A stretch of 64,000 nt of DNA, from assembly GCA_012845835.1 (NCBI GenBank), contig JABAKD010000020.1, forward strand, positions 2,862,936-2,926,935, read 5' to 3'. This DNA is from Undaria pinnatifida (Eukaryota > Sar > Phaeophyceae > Laminariales > Alariaceae). Below, piece after piece: positions 42,749 to 53,212 of the stretch (position 1 is the first letter of the stretch; each line of letters begins with the position of its first letter). The translations under genes were made by a program, and so were the position numbers. A model generated the notes under the pieces. It was not told the origin of the DNA. It was given only the letters and a program-made list of their open reading frames with translations, and searched no databases.

Positions 42749-44065
42749 ATATTATAGAAACTAAAACACACTCCAGCTGTGAGATCGAATATTTTGTCGA
42801 AACTCATCTTTGCAAGCTGTGTGTGATACTCCGATCGCGCGCATTGCGGGTTGTGTGTCCTCATTAAGGACATAGACTATTAGGTCGGCGACTCCCCTTG
42901 CAACTAACTACAGTTAGTGTGGCTATCAGGGTCAACAGGGTGATGTTAGGCAGTCTGTGCGCGGAAACTATAAAACCCGTTTCTGAGGGGGACAAAATCT
43001 GACAGCTGTGGAGGGAAATGCATCAGTTTATCAAGCGAAATCTGTAAGCCGAATTTCCGGTGAGGGGAGGGCGGAGTTTTTAAGCACGTGGGGGCCTGAC
43101 TGTGATCAAAAGGGGGGCGGGAGGGGGGGAGGGGGGGGGGAGGGGACGGGTGGGGCAGGTTAATTTGTGCGTGGAAACTATAAATATCTCTTGTGGGGGA
43201 GGGGGGGGGAATGTGCCGGGGGGGGCGGGGGGCGGGGGGGGGAGGGCTTTAGGTCGCATAGATGTAGGGGTTTGCAATACGCGTGGTGCTAGGTCTAGGC
43301 GATGGTGCGGGTGGTGGGGAAGGAGGGGGCGTTGGGGGCGGGGGTGGGTGGGAAATGCAGCAGCAGCATGGACGGCTCTAAAATGATGACGAGGCGATAT
43401 CCAGGGCGTGGAAGTGTTTATTTCTCTGGCGGATTTCGATATTAGGTGGGGCGTTTAATCAAGAGGAAGCAAGGGGAAGAAAAAAAAAAAAAGGGGGCGG
43501 GGGGGGGGGGGGGTTGAAAAGGTTTAGGTCATTTTTTTTTCTTTTTTTTTTCCCCAAAACCGTCAAATTTATCCCCTAAAAAGGATTTATACCTTCCACG
43601 CACAAATTGCCCGCCCGTCCGCCCCCCCCCCCCCCGCCCAGTCCCCCCCCCCCCCCCCCCCTCCCCCCCCCCCTTCCCCCCCCCCCTCCAAACCCGCTCG
43701 CTTTTGATCAAAACCAGGCCCCCACGTCCTTCAAAACTCCCCCCCCCCCTCACCGGCTATTCGACTTACAGGATTCACTTGATAAACGGATACATTTCCC
43801 TCCACAGCTAGCTGTCAGATTTTGTCCCCCTCAGAAACGGGTTTTATAGTTTCCGCGCACAGACTGCCTAACATCACCCTGTTGACCCTGATAGCTACAC
43901 TAGCTGTAGTTAGTTGCAAGGGGAGTCGCCGACCTATATCCTTAATGAGGACACACAACTCGTAATACGCGCGATTGGAGTATCACACACAGCTTGCAAA
44001 GATGAGTTTCGACGAAATCTTCGATCTCACAGCTGGAGTGTATTTTTATTTTTTGTAATAATATT
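42749..44065. mobile_element. Foldback (inverted-repeat) element, family F
   Basis: Two arms of ~430 bp run inward from TATTATAGAAACTAAAACAC (left) and its inverted partner ending GTAATAATATT (right). Arms share CTCCAGCTGTGAGATCG, GCAAGCTGTGTGTGATACTC, GGAAACTATAAAACCCGTTT and TTTGTGCGTGG in mirror order. The left inner part is G-rich (43085-43540) and the right C-rich (43618-43690), so nearly the whole 1.3 kb can form a hairpin. No transposase is encoded. Confidence 0.92.
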
Positions 44066-44215
44066 AAAATACACTCCAGCTATGAGACCAAGAATTTGCT
44101 CGACACTGATGTTCGCAGCATTGTGTGTGATCCTCCGATCGCGCGTATTAATCATATATGTAGGGGCTTGCTATACGCGCGGTGCTGGGTCTAGGCGTAT
44201 ATGGAGCATAACGAA
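44066..44215 (+). mobile_element. Family F element, internal deletion copy abutting the foldback
   Basis: Starts ACACTCCAGCTATGAGACC, jumps after CGATCGCGCGTATTA to TGTAGGGGCTTGCTATACG and GTGCTGGGTCTAGGCG. The latter motif is the loop sequence of the foldback at 43262-43300. Confidence 0.85.
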
Positions 44216-44325
44216 GAGTGACTACTGTTTATATACATACATGTACTGGTAGACTAGTACTCGTTCACCGATCTCGCTCGTGCTATGTAACAGGTACTAC
44301 ACACATGTACATAGTACACTCCTCA

Positions 44326-44414
44326 TTAACCCTTTTAGAGCCCCCAATCCCCTTCCTATACTAAATCCAAGTATTTTTGTCCCCAAAACGGGTTTCCAGT
44401 GGAAAAGGGGTTAA
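44326..44414 (-). mobile_element. Small TIR element, family M (copy 6, full length)
   Basis: 89 bp. TTAACCCTTTTAGAGCCCCC at the left and AAAAGGGGTTAA at the right, with ACTAAATCCAAGTATTTTTG inside. TTAA is intact at both ends. Confidence 0.9.
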
Positions 44415-44789
44415 CTTACAGTATCATGGCAAATACCTGGTGTGGTACCAAACACCAGGGTTGTTGTTGTTGTTCTCACATTAACTCGCATAATCAAGTC
44501 CGTGGTCACAGGACAGGCTTCAGTCACTCTGGAGCTGAGGAATACCCCAGGGAAAACACACACACAACCCAAGGTGGTACACGCATATATCACAGCTGAC
44601 GCAATTCATGCCTCCACCAGAAACATATAAAAGTGAAATCGGGAGTCAGTCTACGATGTGCCAGGTCCATACCGGTGCATACGTCTCATTACTCGCGCCT
44701 GGAAAAACCGACTATACCGCTTGCCACCCAAGAAAGACTACCACGTTTTCGGGGTTGTAACGAAGACCACTGATAGGGACAGCTTACGC

Positions 44790-44953
44790 TATACCTACAA
44801 TGGGACCCGAAGGGTGCGCCAGCTAGCGTTGGTCTGCGAAAGCAACTGAGTTAAATCGACACACGACGCGTATGAAAACACGTGGAAGTGTGGTGAGCTA
44901 AAGCTTTATTTTTCCCCATCCGCCGGAGGATAAAAAAAAAAAAAAAAAAAACT
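44790..44953 (+). mobile_element. A-tailed retroposon-like element S (copy 2)
   Basis: GGTGCGCCAGCTAGCGTTGG, GAAAGCAACTGAGTTAAATC, GCTTTATTTTTCCCCATCCG and CCGGAGGAT followed by a run of ~20 A. This is the best-preserved copy with its tail. Confidence 0.85.
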
Positions 44954-44999
44954 ACCACGTATATATTACACGTAGTATCTATCACTACGCATACGCACG

Positions 45000-45200
45000 A
45001 CAGACGCAAGTCAATTGGAAAAAAGAAGCGAAGAACAAATAAGAAGAGAAGGGAAAGGAAAGAAAAGAGAAGAAAGCGAAAAAAAAAAACGAAGAAGGAA
45101 AGGAAAGAAAAGAAAATACAAGAAAAGCAAGAAAGAAAAGACAAGAAAGAAAAGGCAAGACAAGAAGAGAAAGCAAGGTAAGGAAAAGAGAAAAAAAATG
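45000..45200 (+). repeat. A/G-rich low-complexity tract
   Basis: GAAAAGAAAGGAAAG-type sequence for 200 bp. On the minus strand it is a TTTCTTTTC tract lying downstream of the LINE remnant. Confidence 0.85.
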
Positions 45201-45359
45201 TCATACTAGCAGACCCTAGCAACTGACTAAAGACGGCATTGATTGGGCTCATAGAGGGTATCAAGTGCATCATCAAACGGCACTGGGGAGAGAACGCAAC
45301 ATGGCGAAGAAGTTAGGGCAGTCCTACGCTATCTCGTGACGGCCATTGGAAGGCCCACA

Positions 45360-46300
45360 ACTTTCAAGACGATGATGGCCAAACCCAGACTTCAGTCTCT
45401 TGGGCATAACGTCCCCCCTCCCCCCCCCCCCCCCCCCCTTCCCCCTTCCCCCTCCCTCCCCTCCCCCCCTCCCCCCCTCGCCCCCTCCCCCCTCCCCCCG
45501 GCCACCTAGAGATGCCGACGGTGGATGGCACTGCCGCGGCCTTTGAGTGTAGCTCTGCAGCTCTGTGTCTCTCCGTCTCATGCCAATTCCGCATGAACAA
45601 CTCGGCTCCTTCCTCTACCTGTCGAAACCATCTGCCGGCCTCTGAGCAGCCTTTCGCCACCCTGCGAATTTCATTCCGAAGACCGACATATCCTCCTTCA
45701 GATGAGCCATCCAGTCTTTCTCTTCCCCCCCTGAGTAGCCCTTACCCCCAGCAAGCTCCCCAAACATCACCCTCCGGGGCAGAAGCTCCTCCCCCATATG
45801 TGCTACGAATCCCGCGAACAATATCCTCCGTTCGCGCACTATCTCATCTATGCTCTCGGAAGCTGTCTTGGCAAGCGCGTCGGCGTACGATAGGGTGTGG
45901 TCGTCGCGCTTCCGTTTCCGCCATCCGAGGCATCGGAGGAGCATGGAGTGGTGAACCCGTCGTAGCCTGTCATAGTCAGGCTTGTTCAGGCTCCACGTCA
46001 TGCAACCGTAAAGAAGTGTCTCGACCACCTCGGCTTTCAGCAACCGCACCTTCAACCGTAAGCGCACACCCGGGCGATCATAGATTTCCATCTTGTACCG
46101 CTGGAAGCACGCCCAGGCCCTCTGAAGACGCCGCGTTATTTCAATGCTAAGTTCTCTGTCTGCGGTGATAGCCCCGCCTACGTACGCAAACTCGATTGTT
46201 TGTTTGTATATCTGGCCGGCTGCATTGATTGTGAACGACACCTTCCCCCCGCCTTTGGTTTCCAGAGGTATCCGACAACGACGGGTAGCCGGCCGAGACC
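45360..46300 (-). pseudogene. 5'-truncated LINE (non-LTR retrotransposon), C-terminal end of the reverse transcriptase ORF
   Basis: The minus-strand frame 46241-45615 reads IEFAYVGGAITADRELSIEI, RLQRAWACFQRYKMEIYDRP, VVETLLYGCMTWSLNKPDYD and RVHHSMLLRCLGW. This is the region after the RT catalytic core in many LINEs (YLGG, EI..R...A, LLYG.ETW, L..FH...LR..LG). A shifted frame (45660-45364) continues with GRWFRQVEEGAELFMRNWHE, typical of LINE C-termini, so a frameshift is present. The RT catalytic Asp motif and everything upstream are missing. CT-rich sequence follows at 45417-45500. Confidence 0.88.
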
Positions 46301-46690
46301 TCTTCTAGTAGTTGTGCCTCCAGGGGCTGTCCGCAAACGACTCTCTCCTGCCAATAAAATATTAGACTAGACCTACATAATAAACAACGTTGTACGTACC
46401 TGCCTGGTTCGAGTTTTATAATAGGGTGGCGGTAGCGATGCGGGGGGGGGGGGTGGGGGGGGTACTTTAGGGTATTGTTTTCGTACGTCCCCAGATCAGG
46501 GCCCTCTCGCTCTAACTAAGTAACTACAAGTAAAAACTGCTCATTCATGCACCATCGCGTAGTAACTGGTTTTACGTTGCGCCAAAACAAAGTTATTGGT
46601 TGAGTGAGAGGTAGGGCCGCTCGCCCTGCTTTTAGTAATGGCCCGAACACGGCGGTGGGATGCACTGTATGAGGTGAAAATAGAACTAAG
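46301..46690. other. Intergenic; upstream flank of the LINE remnant
   Basis: Possibly a few more decayed LINE codons up to ~46350. There is a G run at 46442-46462. Otherwise nothing seen. Confidence 0.5.
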
Positions 46691-46871
46691 TACAGTAGCC
46701 CTATATAGTGCGGGTCATATAGTGCGGGTGTCCGATATTGTGCGGGTGGAATCGTTTGGCACAATACAGACCCCCTCTATAGTGGCCGGTTTTTATATAG
46801 TGCGGGTGCCCGGTATAGTGCGGGTAATTTTTCGTGACACATACCCGCACTATATAGGGCCACCTACTGTA
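46691..46871. mobile_element. Pogo/Tigger-like MITE with TA target duplication
   Basis: TA + CAGTAG...CCCTATATAGTGCGGGT at the left and ACCCGCACTATATAGGG...CTACTG + TA at the right. The terminal inverted repeats are ~25 bp and ATAGTGCGGGT sub-repeats recur inside. 181 bp with no ORF. The CAGTAG terminus at a TA site is typical of pogo-type (Tc1/mariner) elements. Confidence 0.8.
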
Positions 46872-47308
46872 TATGTATATTCCCCCTGTACTGCATCTGC
46901 CGTACTTACTTGCAGCTCGGGTACAGCAAGGAAAGACTCATCATGGAGGAAACTCCCCCAAAAGACGCTTACGTACGTACGGGTGATGCGTGTGTGATGA
47001 CGAATCACTACTACTGTCAATACTTCGTATATATACTATTAATACTACTGCTAATAAGGCAGTACCGTAGCACGCCATTGGAAGGTGGTCTGTGCCCTCT
47101 GCCCTTCTTGCGGCCTCGTGGCCAGCCGCGTGCGTGCTTCCGACTCGTGCTGCGCCGAGCGCGGATTGGCGCGGCGCGAGACAACGATTTCCGCCCCGAT
47201 TGTGCCACCCACCTTTCGGAGCCCTCGCCGAAAAACAGCGAACACGGCTAACTAGTGCTGCCGTAACGGCGCGAATCCTCCAGACACACAGGCAAGACAT
47301 TGCCATCG
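46872..47308. other. Intergenic, no feature seen
   Basis: A GC-rich segment (47080-47240) has open frames on both strands but no recognisable protein. Confidence 0.4.
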
Positions 47309-47344
47309 ACAACAACAACAACAACAACAACAACAACCACAACC

Positions 47345-47377
<33 letters not shown>

Positions 47378-47379
47378 CC

Positions 47380-47411
<32 letters not shown>

Positions 47412-47443
47412 CAACACCAACAACAACACCAACAACAACAACA
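47309..47443 (+). repeat. CAA/ACC triplet microsatellite
   Basis: Imperfect (CAA) with CAC interruptions for 135 bp. It produces poly-Asn/Thr and poly-Val/Cys frames that are not genes. Confidence 0.95.
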
Positions 47444-47766
47444 CACGCACCTTGACACACGTCGACGACAACACACACCAAACCACCCGGCACCACAACC
47501 GCAAAGAAAGGCCAGCGCCCGGGTGTGACATACCAGGTAAGCTGGGTACGGGTCCCTCGACATAGCATCACAACGCGTCACGCAACACAAAGGAGAGTTC
47601 CAACATAGTCTAATAATGGTGTACCTGGTACCAGTTATTTTGCATCGTATTGAGCCCAGAAGGAAAAAGACGTCAAAAACGTGCAGGCGTCGACGCCAAA
47701 TACCTTGTCTTGCCGCCACGAACGAACGACATGATGAGCTCAGGTTGCCACTACTAACTAACGCTA

Positions 47767-47875
47767 TTGACCATTCTTTTTTTTTTTTTTTTTTTTCCTT
47801 GTATATCCTCCGGCGGATGGATGGGGAAAAATAAAGCTTTAGCTCACCACACTTCCACGTATTTTCATATTATTA
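47767..47875 (-). mobile_element. A-tailed retroposon-like element S (copy 3, short)
   Basis: A T run (A tail on the minus strand), then TATCCTCCGGCGGATGG, GGGGAAAAATAAAGCTTTAG and CACGTATTTTCATA. Only the tail-proximal ~90 bp is kept. Confidence 0.8.
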
Positions 47876-48340
47876 TTGGGATTTTTTCGTGCAACACACG
47901 ATCGTCGACTGTTTTACTGATTCATAGCACCGTTTCTGATTATTATATTTTGAGTTTTTTTTTCCGATATCTACCGTGAGGAAATAAATGAGCCTTGATT
48001 TCTTATGAGCGACACGTTCTTCCGAGCGGGCGCCCTCTGTATGTTAGCTACACGTCGACAAATCCTGGGCGCCACCTCTACTGTCAGCACACCCAGGTCC
48101 GTGGTTATTCGCTTGGTATGGAGTGATTTTGCATATCTAGCTACAGTCTATATATCGATAATATTGCGCACAGGCTGCTTGCTGGTGGAGCAGTAACGGT
48201 GGCCGCCGGCAGGGACAGGTCGCGCTGTTGATACCACGGCAAGACTGAGGGATATACGCCGGCTATCATAGCGCGCTGGATTGCGCGTACACAAGTTACA
48301 GCTGAAATCGACACGTGTGCGCCATTTGTGGAAAATTAAT

Positions 48341-48428
48341 ACGTGGAAGAGTACCCCCAAATCCCTCCCTACACTAAATTCGCGTAATTTTTCCCCCAAA
48401 AAGGGTTTCCAGTTGCCAAGGCGTTAAC
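48341..48428 (-). mobile_element. Small TIR element, family M (copy 7)
   Basis: ACTAAATTCGCGTAATTTTT, AAGGGTTTCCAGTTGCC and GGCGTTAAC are kept, with a decayed left end. Another M-like fragment (48428-48512, CAAGTGATTTGTCCCC) directly follows. Confidence 0.8.
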
Positions 48429-48512
48429 CCACATTTCCAACTCCCACCTTTTTCCAAGTCTAACTTCAAGTGATTTGTCCCCATGTCGGGAGTGCGTTCC
48501 TAAAATAGGACT

Positions 48513-50280
48513 AAAGCTTAATTTTTCCCTACAAGTATTTGCCGTAGGATAATGAAGATAGGGCCTACGCAGAACGGGCCTGGGGGACCTTATGTGTTCG
48601 TAGTATTTTATAAAAATTTTTGAAACGTAGTGTTTTGTAAAATTATTGTAACAACGCCGTCATAATATGATGCGAGTTTGACAAATTTAGGGTCGATACG
48701 CACTACTACTCATCTTATTGCAGGCGCTGCGCAATACACCGGGGGTGTCACCGTTTTTCTCGAGTAGCTTTTTCGTGAGACAAAAACCCTAAGGACTTGT
48801 TTTAGTCAATAACGGGCCTTTTAATCCTGTTCGATGAACCCGATGAAGACGTCAACGTTTTAGGTGACAAGGTGGAAATTGGTGTTCATGTGTACACACT
48901 ACGTCGAATAAACGATAAAAGTATCTCCTTTGCTATTGTCGTCATCATTTTAATCTAGGTATTACGACCAAGTGTTTGGCTGCTCCAGGATTTGTGTCCT
49001 TTAGGTCCGACAGTAGCGGCCACCGGTAGCTTATTGTGGGACAATTACGAGGAAGGGTGGCGGGGGGTTGATAGCACCTCCTGCCCCCATCATTTTACAT
49101 GGGATATTTTTATCCTTCCAAGCCGTGAGCTAAGAAACAAGCCATCTACGGGAAGAATCTAAATGATGCGAAGTGGTGTGCTCCCCAGCATCGATATACC
49201 TCCGCCTGTGTCATTTACCACTCGGCAACGCGTTGACAGACGGCGTCGGCGGCAGCAGCAGCATGCAGTTGGCTTCCCCCCCCCCAACAAACTTGTCGAT
49301 AACCCAACCGTTGCCGCGAGAGACGCGAAAAGTTGAGGAGGACCAGCTCGCAATTTGATCGTACTCTCCCCCTTCGGCGGTGCTCGGTGATGACGTGACA
49401 GTCTACAGCCAATCCATCCATTATTATATCTACACCATGACAACCAGTGAGCTTCGTGTGCAGTCAACGCTGACCGCATAGCTCGTCCAATGGTCATTGA
49501 TGGTGTGGCAGTAGAAGAGTGTTTAACACATACATGCATCTCCAGCACAAACGTTGATGTGTTTTAATAATCCATGTAGATAGGCTATCCGGGCTTCTTC
49601 TGCGCAGGAACGTGTGAGCAAGCTGCAAACAAAAATACTATGCGGGGTGCGCAGAAATTCATGCGAGCAAGAGAGACTGTGTAAAGGAGGCCTCTGGTAC
49701 CATCGGTGTGTACAGCACCAGTACGCCATTTTAGCCCGCCCGATCTACACGTTACTATAGAAGGCTATATACCCCCGTATTCTCTATTACCATACCGGGT
49801 TTATGCCATAATTAATGCACCGCAAGCGACCTGGTTTTACGAACCTCGCGCAAACACGGACTTGAAAAGAAAAGGTAGTCTAAAGCGATATCACATGTAT
49901 GGGGCTGGGCGGGGGGGGGGGTAGATTGTTGGGGGGGGGGAGGGGGGGGGGTGGAGCTAGTTCTTTCAAAGTTGAAGCTGGACCCTCGCCCCGCTCTTTT
50001 CTTTTTCAGCGCAACAAAGCGAAACAGCGAAAAGTCCACGGCGGAGCGGCGGCGCGCATCGCGAAGCGAGTGACTCTGAGCCGCGGAGATAGAGGCGCCA
50101 GAAGAGGCTTCTTCTTCCGTATAGCCTTGGTTTGAGCTATGTACGAGGTCCTCTTTTTTTTCCCCCATGATGGTGTGATATGTATATATATATATTTTTT
50201 CATCATCATCAGACTTTGAACGCTAAGGGGTTTTGCCCTCTCACTGATCTCTTCTGGGCGAAAGGCGTGGTCACAGGCGG
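48513..50280. other. Intergenic, no gene seen
   Basis: Mostly single-copy-looking AT-rich sequence with a small family F-like patch (48660-48725, TTAGGGTCGATACGCAC) and G runs at 49911-49952. The longest frames (around 49.2-49.5 kb) show no family motif. Confidence 0.5.
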
Positions 50281-50296
50281 TAGGTGGCTTGCCTTT

Positions 50297-50322
50297 CCCC
50301 CCCCCCCCCCCCCCCCCCCCCC
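50297..50322 (+). repeat. C homopolymer, 26 bp
   Basis: An uninterrupted C run; a G run of 21 lies at 50678-50698. Such runs are common throughout the window. Confidence 0.95.
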
Positions 50323-50764
50323 GGTACATGCAGTTTATTTATTTTTCGCGAATACAGGGCTCAGCATTTTCAGTCTCACTTTTCAGATTCTTTTTTTTTT
50401 TTTTCGTGCTCTCTCGTTGATGTTCGTTCGTCTCAAATTTTGCTACATGTACTATGCAAAATGAACAACACTGAACATTTAACTGTCCACCATGCTTCTT
50501 CAGTCCGCTCGCCTTTTCCGGCAAATTAGTCAGTGTGCAGCGCACGTATCCTAGACTACTATTAATACATGTATGTATGATGCCACACACACGTTTCAAT
50601 CCTTCAAAAAAAGACACGACGTGCGCCGCGATACTTTTGCATGCTCAATTTCAGGCGGGGGGGGGTTGGTGCGCGCCGGGGGGGGGGGGGGGGGGGGGTC
50701 CTTTTCGTACGAATGACATATGTTTTGTTAGAGGTACCCCATATGAAGTGAGACGTGTGCTGCA

Positions 50765-51800
50765 AAGACAGAGGTGTGCCCACTTTTCTTTCTGAGGTTC
50801 CTCAATTTTTGGGAGGTTAAAAGACATGTCCTTCTTGACCCCCCCCCCGAAAAAAAAACTCAAAACCTGGACAAAAAATAAAACTGCTGCTTATGCTGTA
50901 CGTTTACCGGATGAAAACGAAAAAATCCCACGGCCTCCGAGAACCGATGCAAGAAAAAGAAAAAAATGGCGTGTTTCCGACGATTTTTGGGTTAATCCGT
51001 TCCACGAGTTGAGAGGCATTCCCCGGTGGGGGTTGGGGGTTGCAAGTACTCCCCGTCACTCAGAAACCGTTTCAGAAGAAAAGTACTACCTCTAACGTAG
51101 CACGAGTTGAGAGGCATTCCCCGGTGGGGGTTAGGGGTTGCAAGTACTCCCCGTCACTCAGAAACCGTTTCACGAGTTGCGAGGCATTCCCCGGTAGGGG
51201 TTGGGGGTTGCAAGTACTCCCCGTCACTCAGAAACCGTTTCAGAAGAAAAGTACTACCTCTAACGCAGCACGAGTTGAGAGGCATTCCCCGGTGAGGGTT
51301 AGGGGTTGCACTTTGTGGGCCATATGTTTTCTTTTTTCCTGCTGAGCTCCTCTGTGAGAAACTACCGCTTAGTCTGATACCTTTTCGAGTCGTATATTTT
51401 GTTTTTTCTTGGGGGGGGACGCGCGTGCTACGACAGAGGTGGGCCACTCCCCCCCCCCCCCCCGCCCGAGGTTCCTCTCGCTTTATTGGGAGCTTAAGAC
51501 ATGTCCTTTCTTGACCCTAATCACTGATTTAAAGAAAATAAAACCGCTATGTTAAGGTACTAGTGGGGTATTAGTCCGTTTGACCACTTGCAAAAAGGTT
51601 AACCAATAGCTTACTTACCCAAACTAAGCCTTAGAACAGATTCCGGATGAAAAAAAAACACACATAACCTGGGTATATATACAACGAGGATTATGCGATT
51701 TTTTTTTGCCTATTTCCAACGATTTTGCGTTAAGGAGCCACGTCATTCAAAAACAAAAATAGCCAAAAAGAGGTACACCTCTATCGAAGCACGCGTCGGA
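50765..51800 (+). repeat. Family R repeats, two copies, the first expanded by a minisatellite
   Basis: Copies at 50765-51002 and 51437-51800 share CAGAGGTG, GAGGTTCCTC, AAGACATGTCCTT, CCGGATGAAAA and GGGTTAA/GCGTTAAGGAGCC in order. The second ends CCTCTATCGAAGCACGCGTC. The same modules recur at 60.1, 60.6 and 63.3 kb and inverted at 54 and 56 kb. Confidence 0.75.
51003..51310 (+). repeat. Tandem repeat with 98-70-98-bp units and G-rich telomere-like core
   Basis: Units start at 51003, 51101, 51171 and 51269 with CACGAGTTG(A/C)GAGGCATTCC and GGTTRGGGGTTG. The 70-bp unit lacks the AGAAGAAAAGTACTACCTCT part. GTCACTCAGAAACCGTTTC is the family R end motif. Confidence 0.92.
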
Positions 51801-52637
51801 TTGCGCAAAAAACGCCTTCGAAGTCAGGTTTTCGGTGTGAGATATTGAGCCAGCTCCTCATATGTTGGGAAGAGCTCAGAAATTTTTCTATCCCCAACCG
51901 TGTGGGATGCCTCAAGTGGAGGGCACGACGACCAAAAAACCGCCGTATCGCGCACGCAATGTTCCAACTCCCCCCGCTTTTTGTTTGTTCGTTTGTTCGC
52001 TTGCGCCAGAACACAATCACTCCCCCCCCCCACAAACCTCAACAATCAGTCGTGGACCAGACAGACAGAAAGCGGACCCAGCTTCCTGCTGGGACCTGTG
52101 GATAGGATGCGCAGGAACAAACCACCATTCATTATATTGCCAAGCTTGGTCTTACCGACGATCTAAAACTATGAACACCATGAATAATGTTTTGTGAGAG
52201 AGCGCGAGAGTTTGACTTTTTGAGTATATCACCCTGCACACTCACTCGTCATACCGTGGAGATCTCCGTGCATTGCCCTTGTTTACGTCGGGGCCATCCC
52301 ACGGTGGCAGGGGATGGCCAATTTCTCACCCCGGAGCATGACTTGGAAGGCGTTCGTTCGCGCAACTCCCGACCAGCACTTCTGGATGCCCTGGTCTAAC
52401 AACAAGCCGCCCTTCCTTGTGAGATTGTTACACCAATAGCATGTCAGTAGTCCCTCACCTACCTGGGGATCTCAACCGTAGGACGGAAACATTTTTGGCT
52501 CAAAAAAATGCAAACCCCCACCACCGCGGAAGGACTCTTCCCGGCCGAATCTTCTTCGGTTTGCATCGCCTGACGACGCGTGCCACGATACCGGCGCACC
52601 ACATATTTTTTTTTGTTAGGTCCCTCGCTTTCGGAGC

Positions 52638-52727
52638 TTAACCCCTTTACAACTGGAAACCCGTTTTTGGGGACAAAATCACTTGGGTTTAGTATAGGGA
52701 GGGGTTCGGGGGCTCTAAAGGGGTCAA
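52638..52727 (+). mobile_element. Small TIR element, family M (copy 8, full length)
   Basis: 90 bp. TTAACCCCTTTACAACTGG at the left and GGCTCTAAAGGGGTCAA at the right, with ACTTGGGTTTAGTATAGGG inside. One base of the right TTAA is changed. Confidence 0.9.
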
Positions 52728-52854
52728 CAAGACACCTCCCCCGAAAAAACTGATTTGGACAAAAACAAACCCTTCACTACTACCGAATGAACTTCCTGTG
52801 TTGCCTATTAATAGGAATACACAACGAAAAACATGCAATAAAAACAAAATGGCC

Positions 52855-53175
52855 AATTATATACGTATATATATTATAAAAAATGAAAATACACTCCTCC
52901 AGCTGTGAGATCGCAAGATTTCGTCGAAACTCATCTTTGCAAGCTGTGATATATAAAAAATGAAAATACACTCCTCCAGCTGTGAGATCGAAGATTTCGT
53001 CGAAACTCCTCTTTGCAAGCTGTGTGTGATACTCCGATCGCGCGCATTACGAGTTGTGTGTCCTCATCAAGGATATAGGTCGGCGACTCCCCTTACAACT
53101 ACAGTGTAGCTATCAGGGTCAACAGGATGATTTTAGTCAGTCTGTGCGCGGAAACTATAAAACCCGTTTCTGATA
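52855..53175 (+). mobile_element. Two family F copies in tandem
   Basis: A short arm (52872-52950) then a longer one (52953-53175), both starting ATAAAAAATGAAAATACACT. The longer one runs through AACTATAAAACCCGTTTCTG before entering a TA repeat. Confidence 0.88.
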
Positions 53176-53205
53176 CACATATATATACATATATATATAT
53201 ATATG
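53176..53205 (+). repeat. TA/CATA dinucleotide repeat
   Basis: Short ATATATACATATATATATAT tract between family F and the next repeat. Confidence 0.9.
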
Positions 53206-53212
53206 AGTCTTA

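Noticed and set aside
42749-44215. Coding capacity of family F (a Cys/Asp/Arg-containing frame kept in several copies)
   Set aside because: The frame is short, interrupted in most copies, and its conservation follows from nucleotide identity of recent copies.
47092-47565. 157-codon frame rich in Asn and Thr, and opposite Val/Cys/Gly frames
   Set aside because: Produced by a CAA/CAC microsatellite; no flanking conserved sequence.
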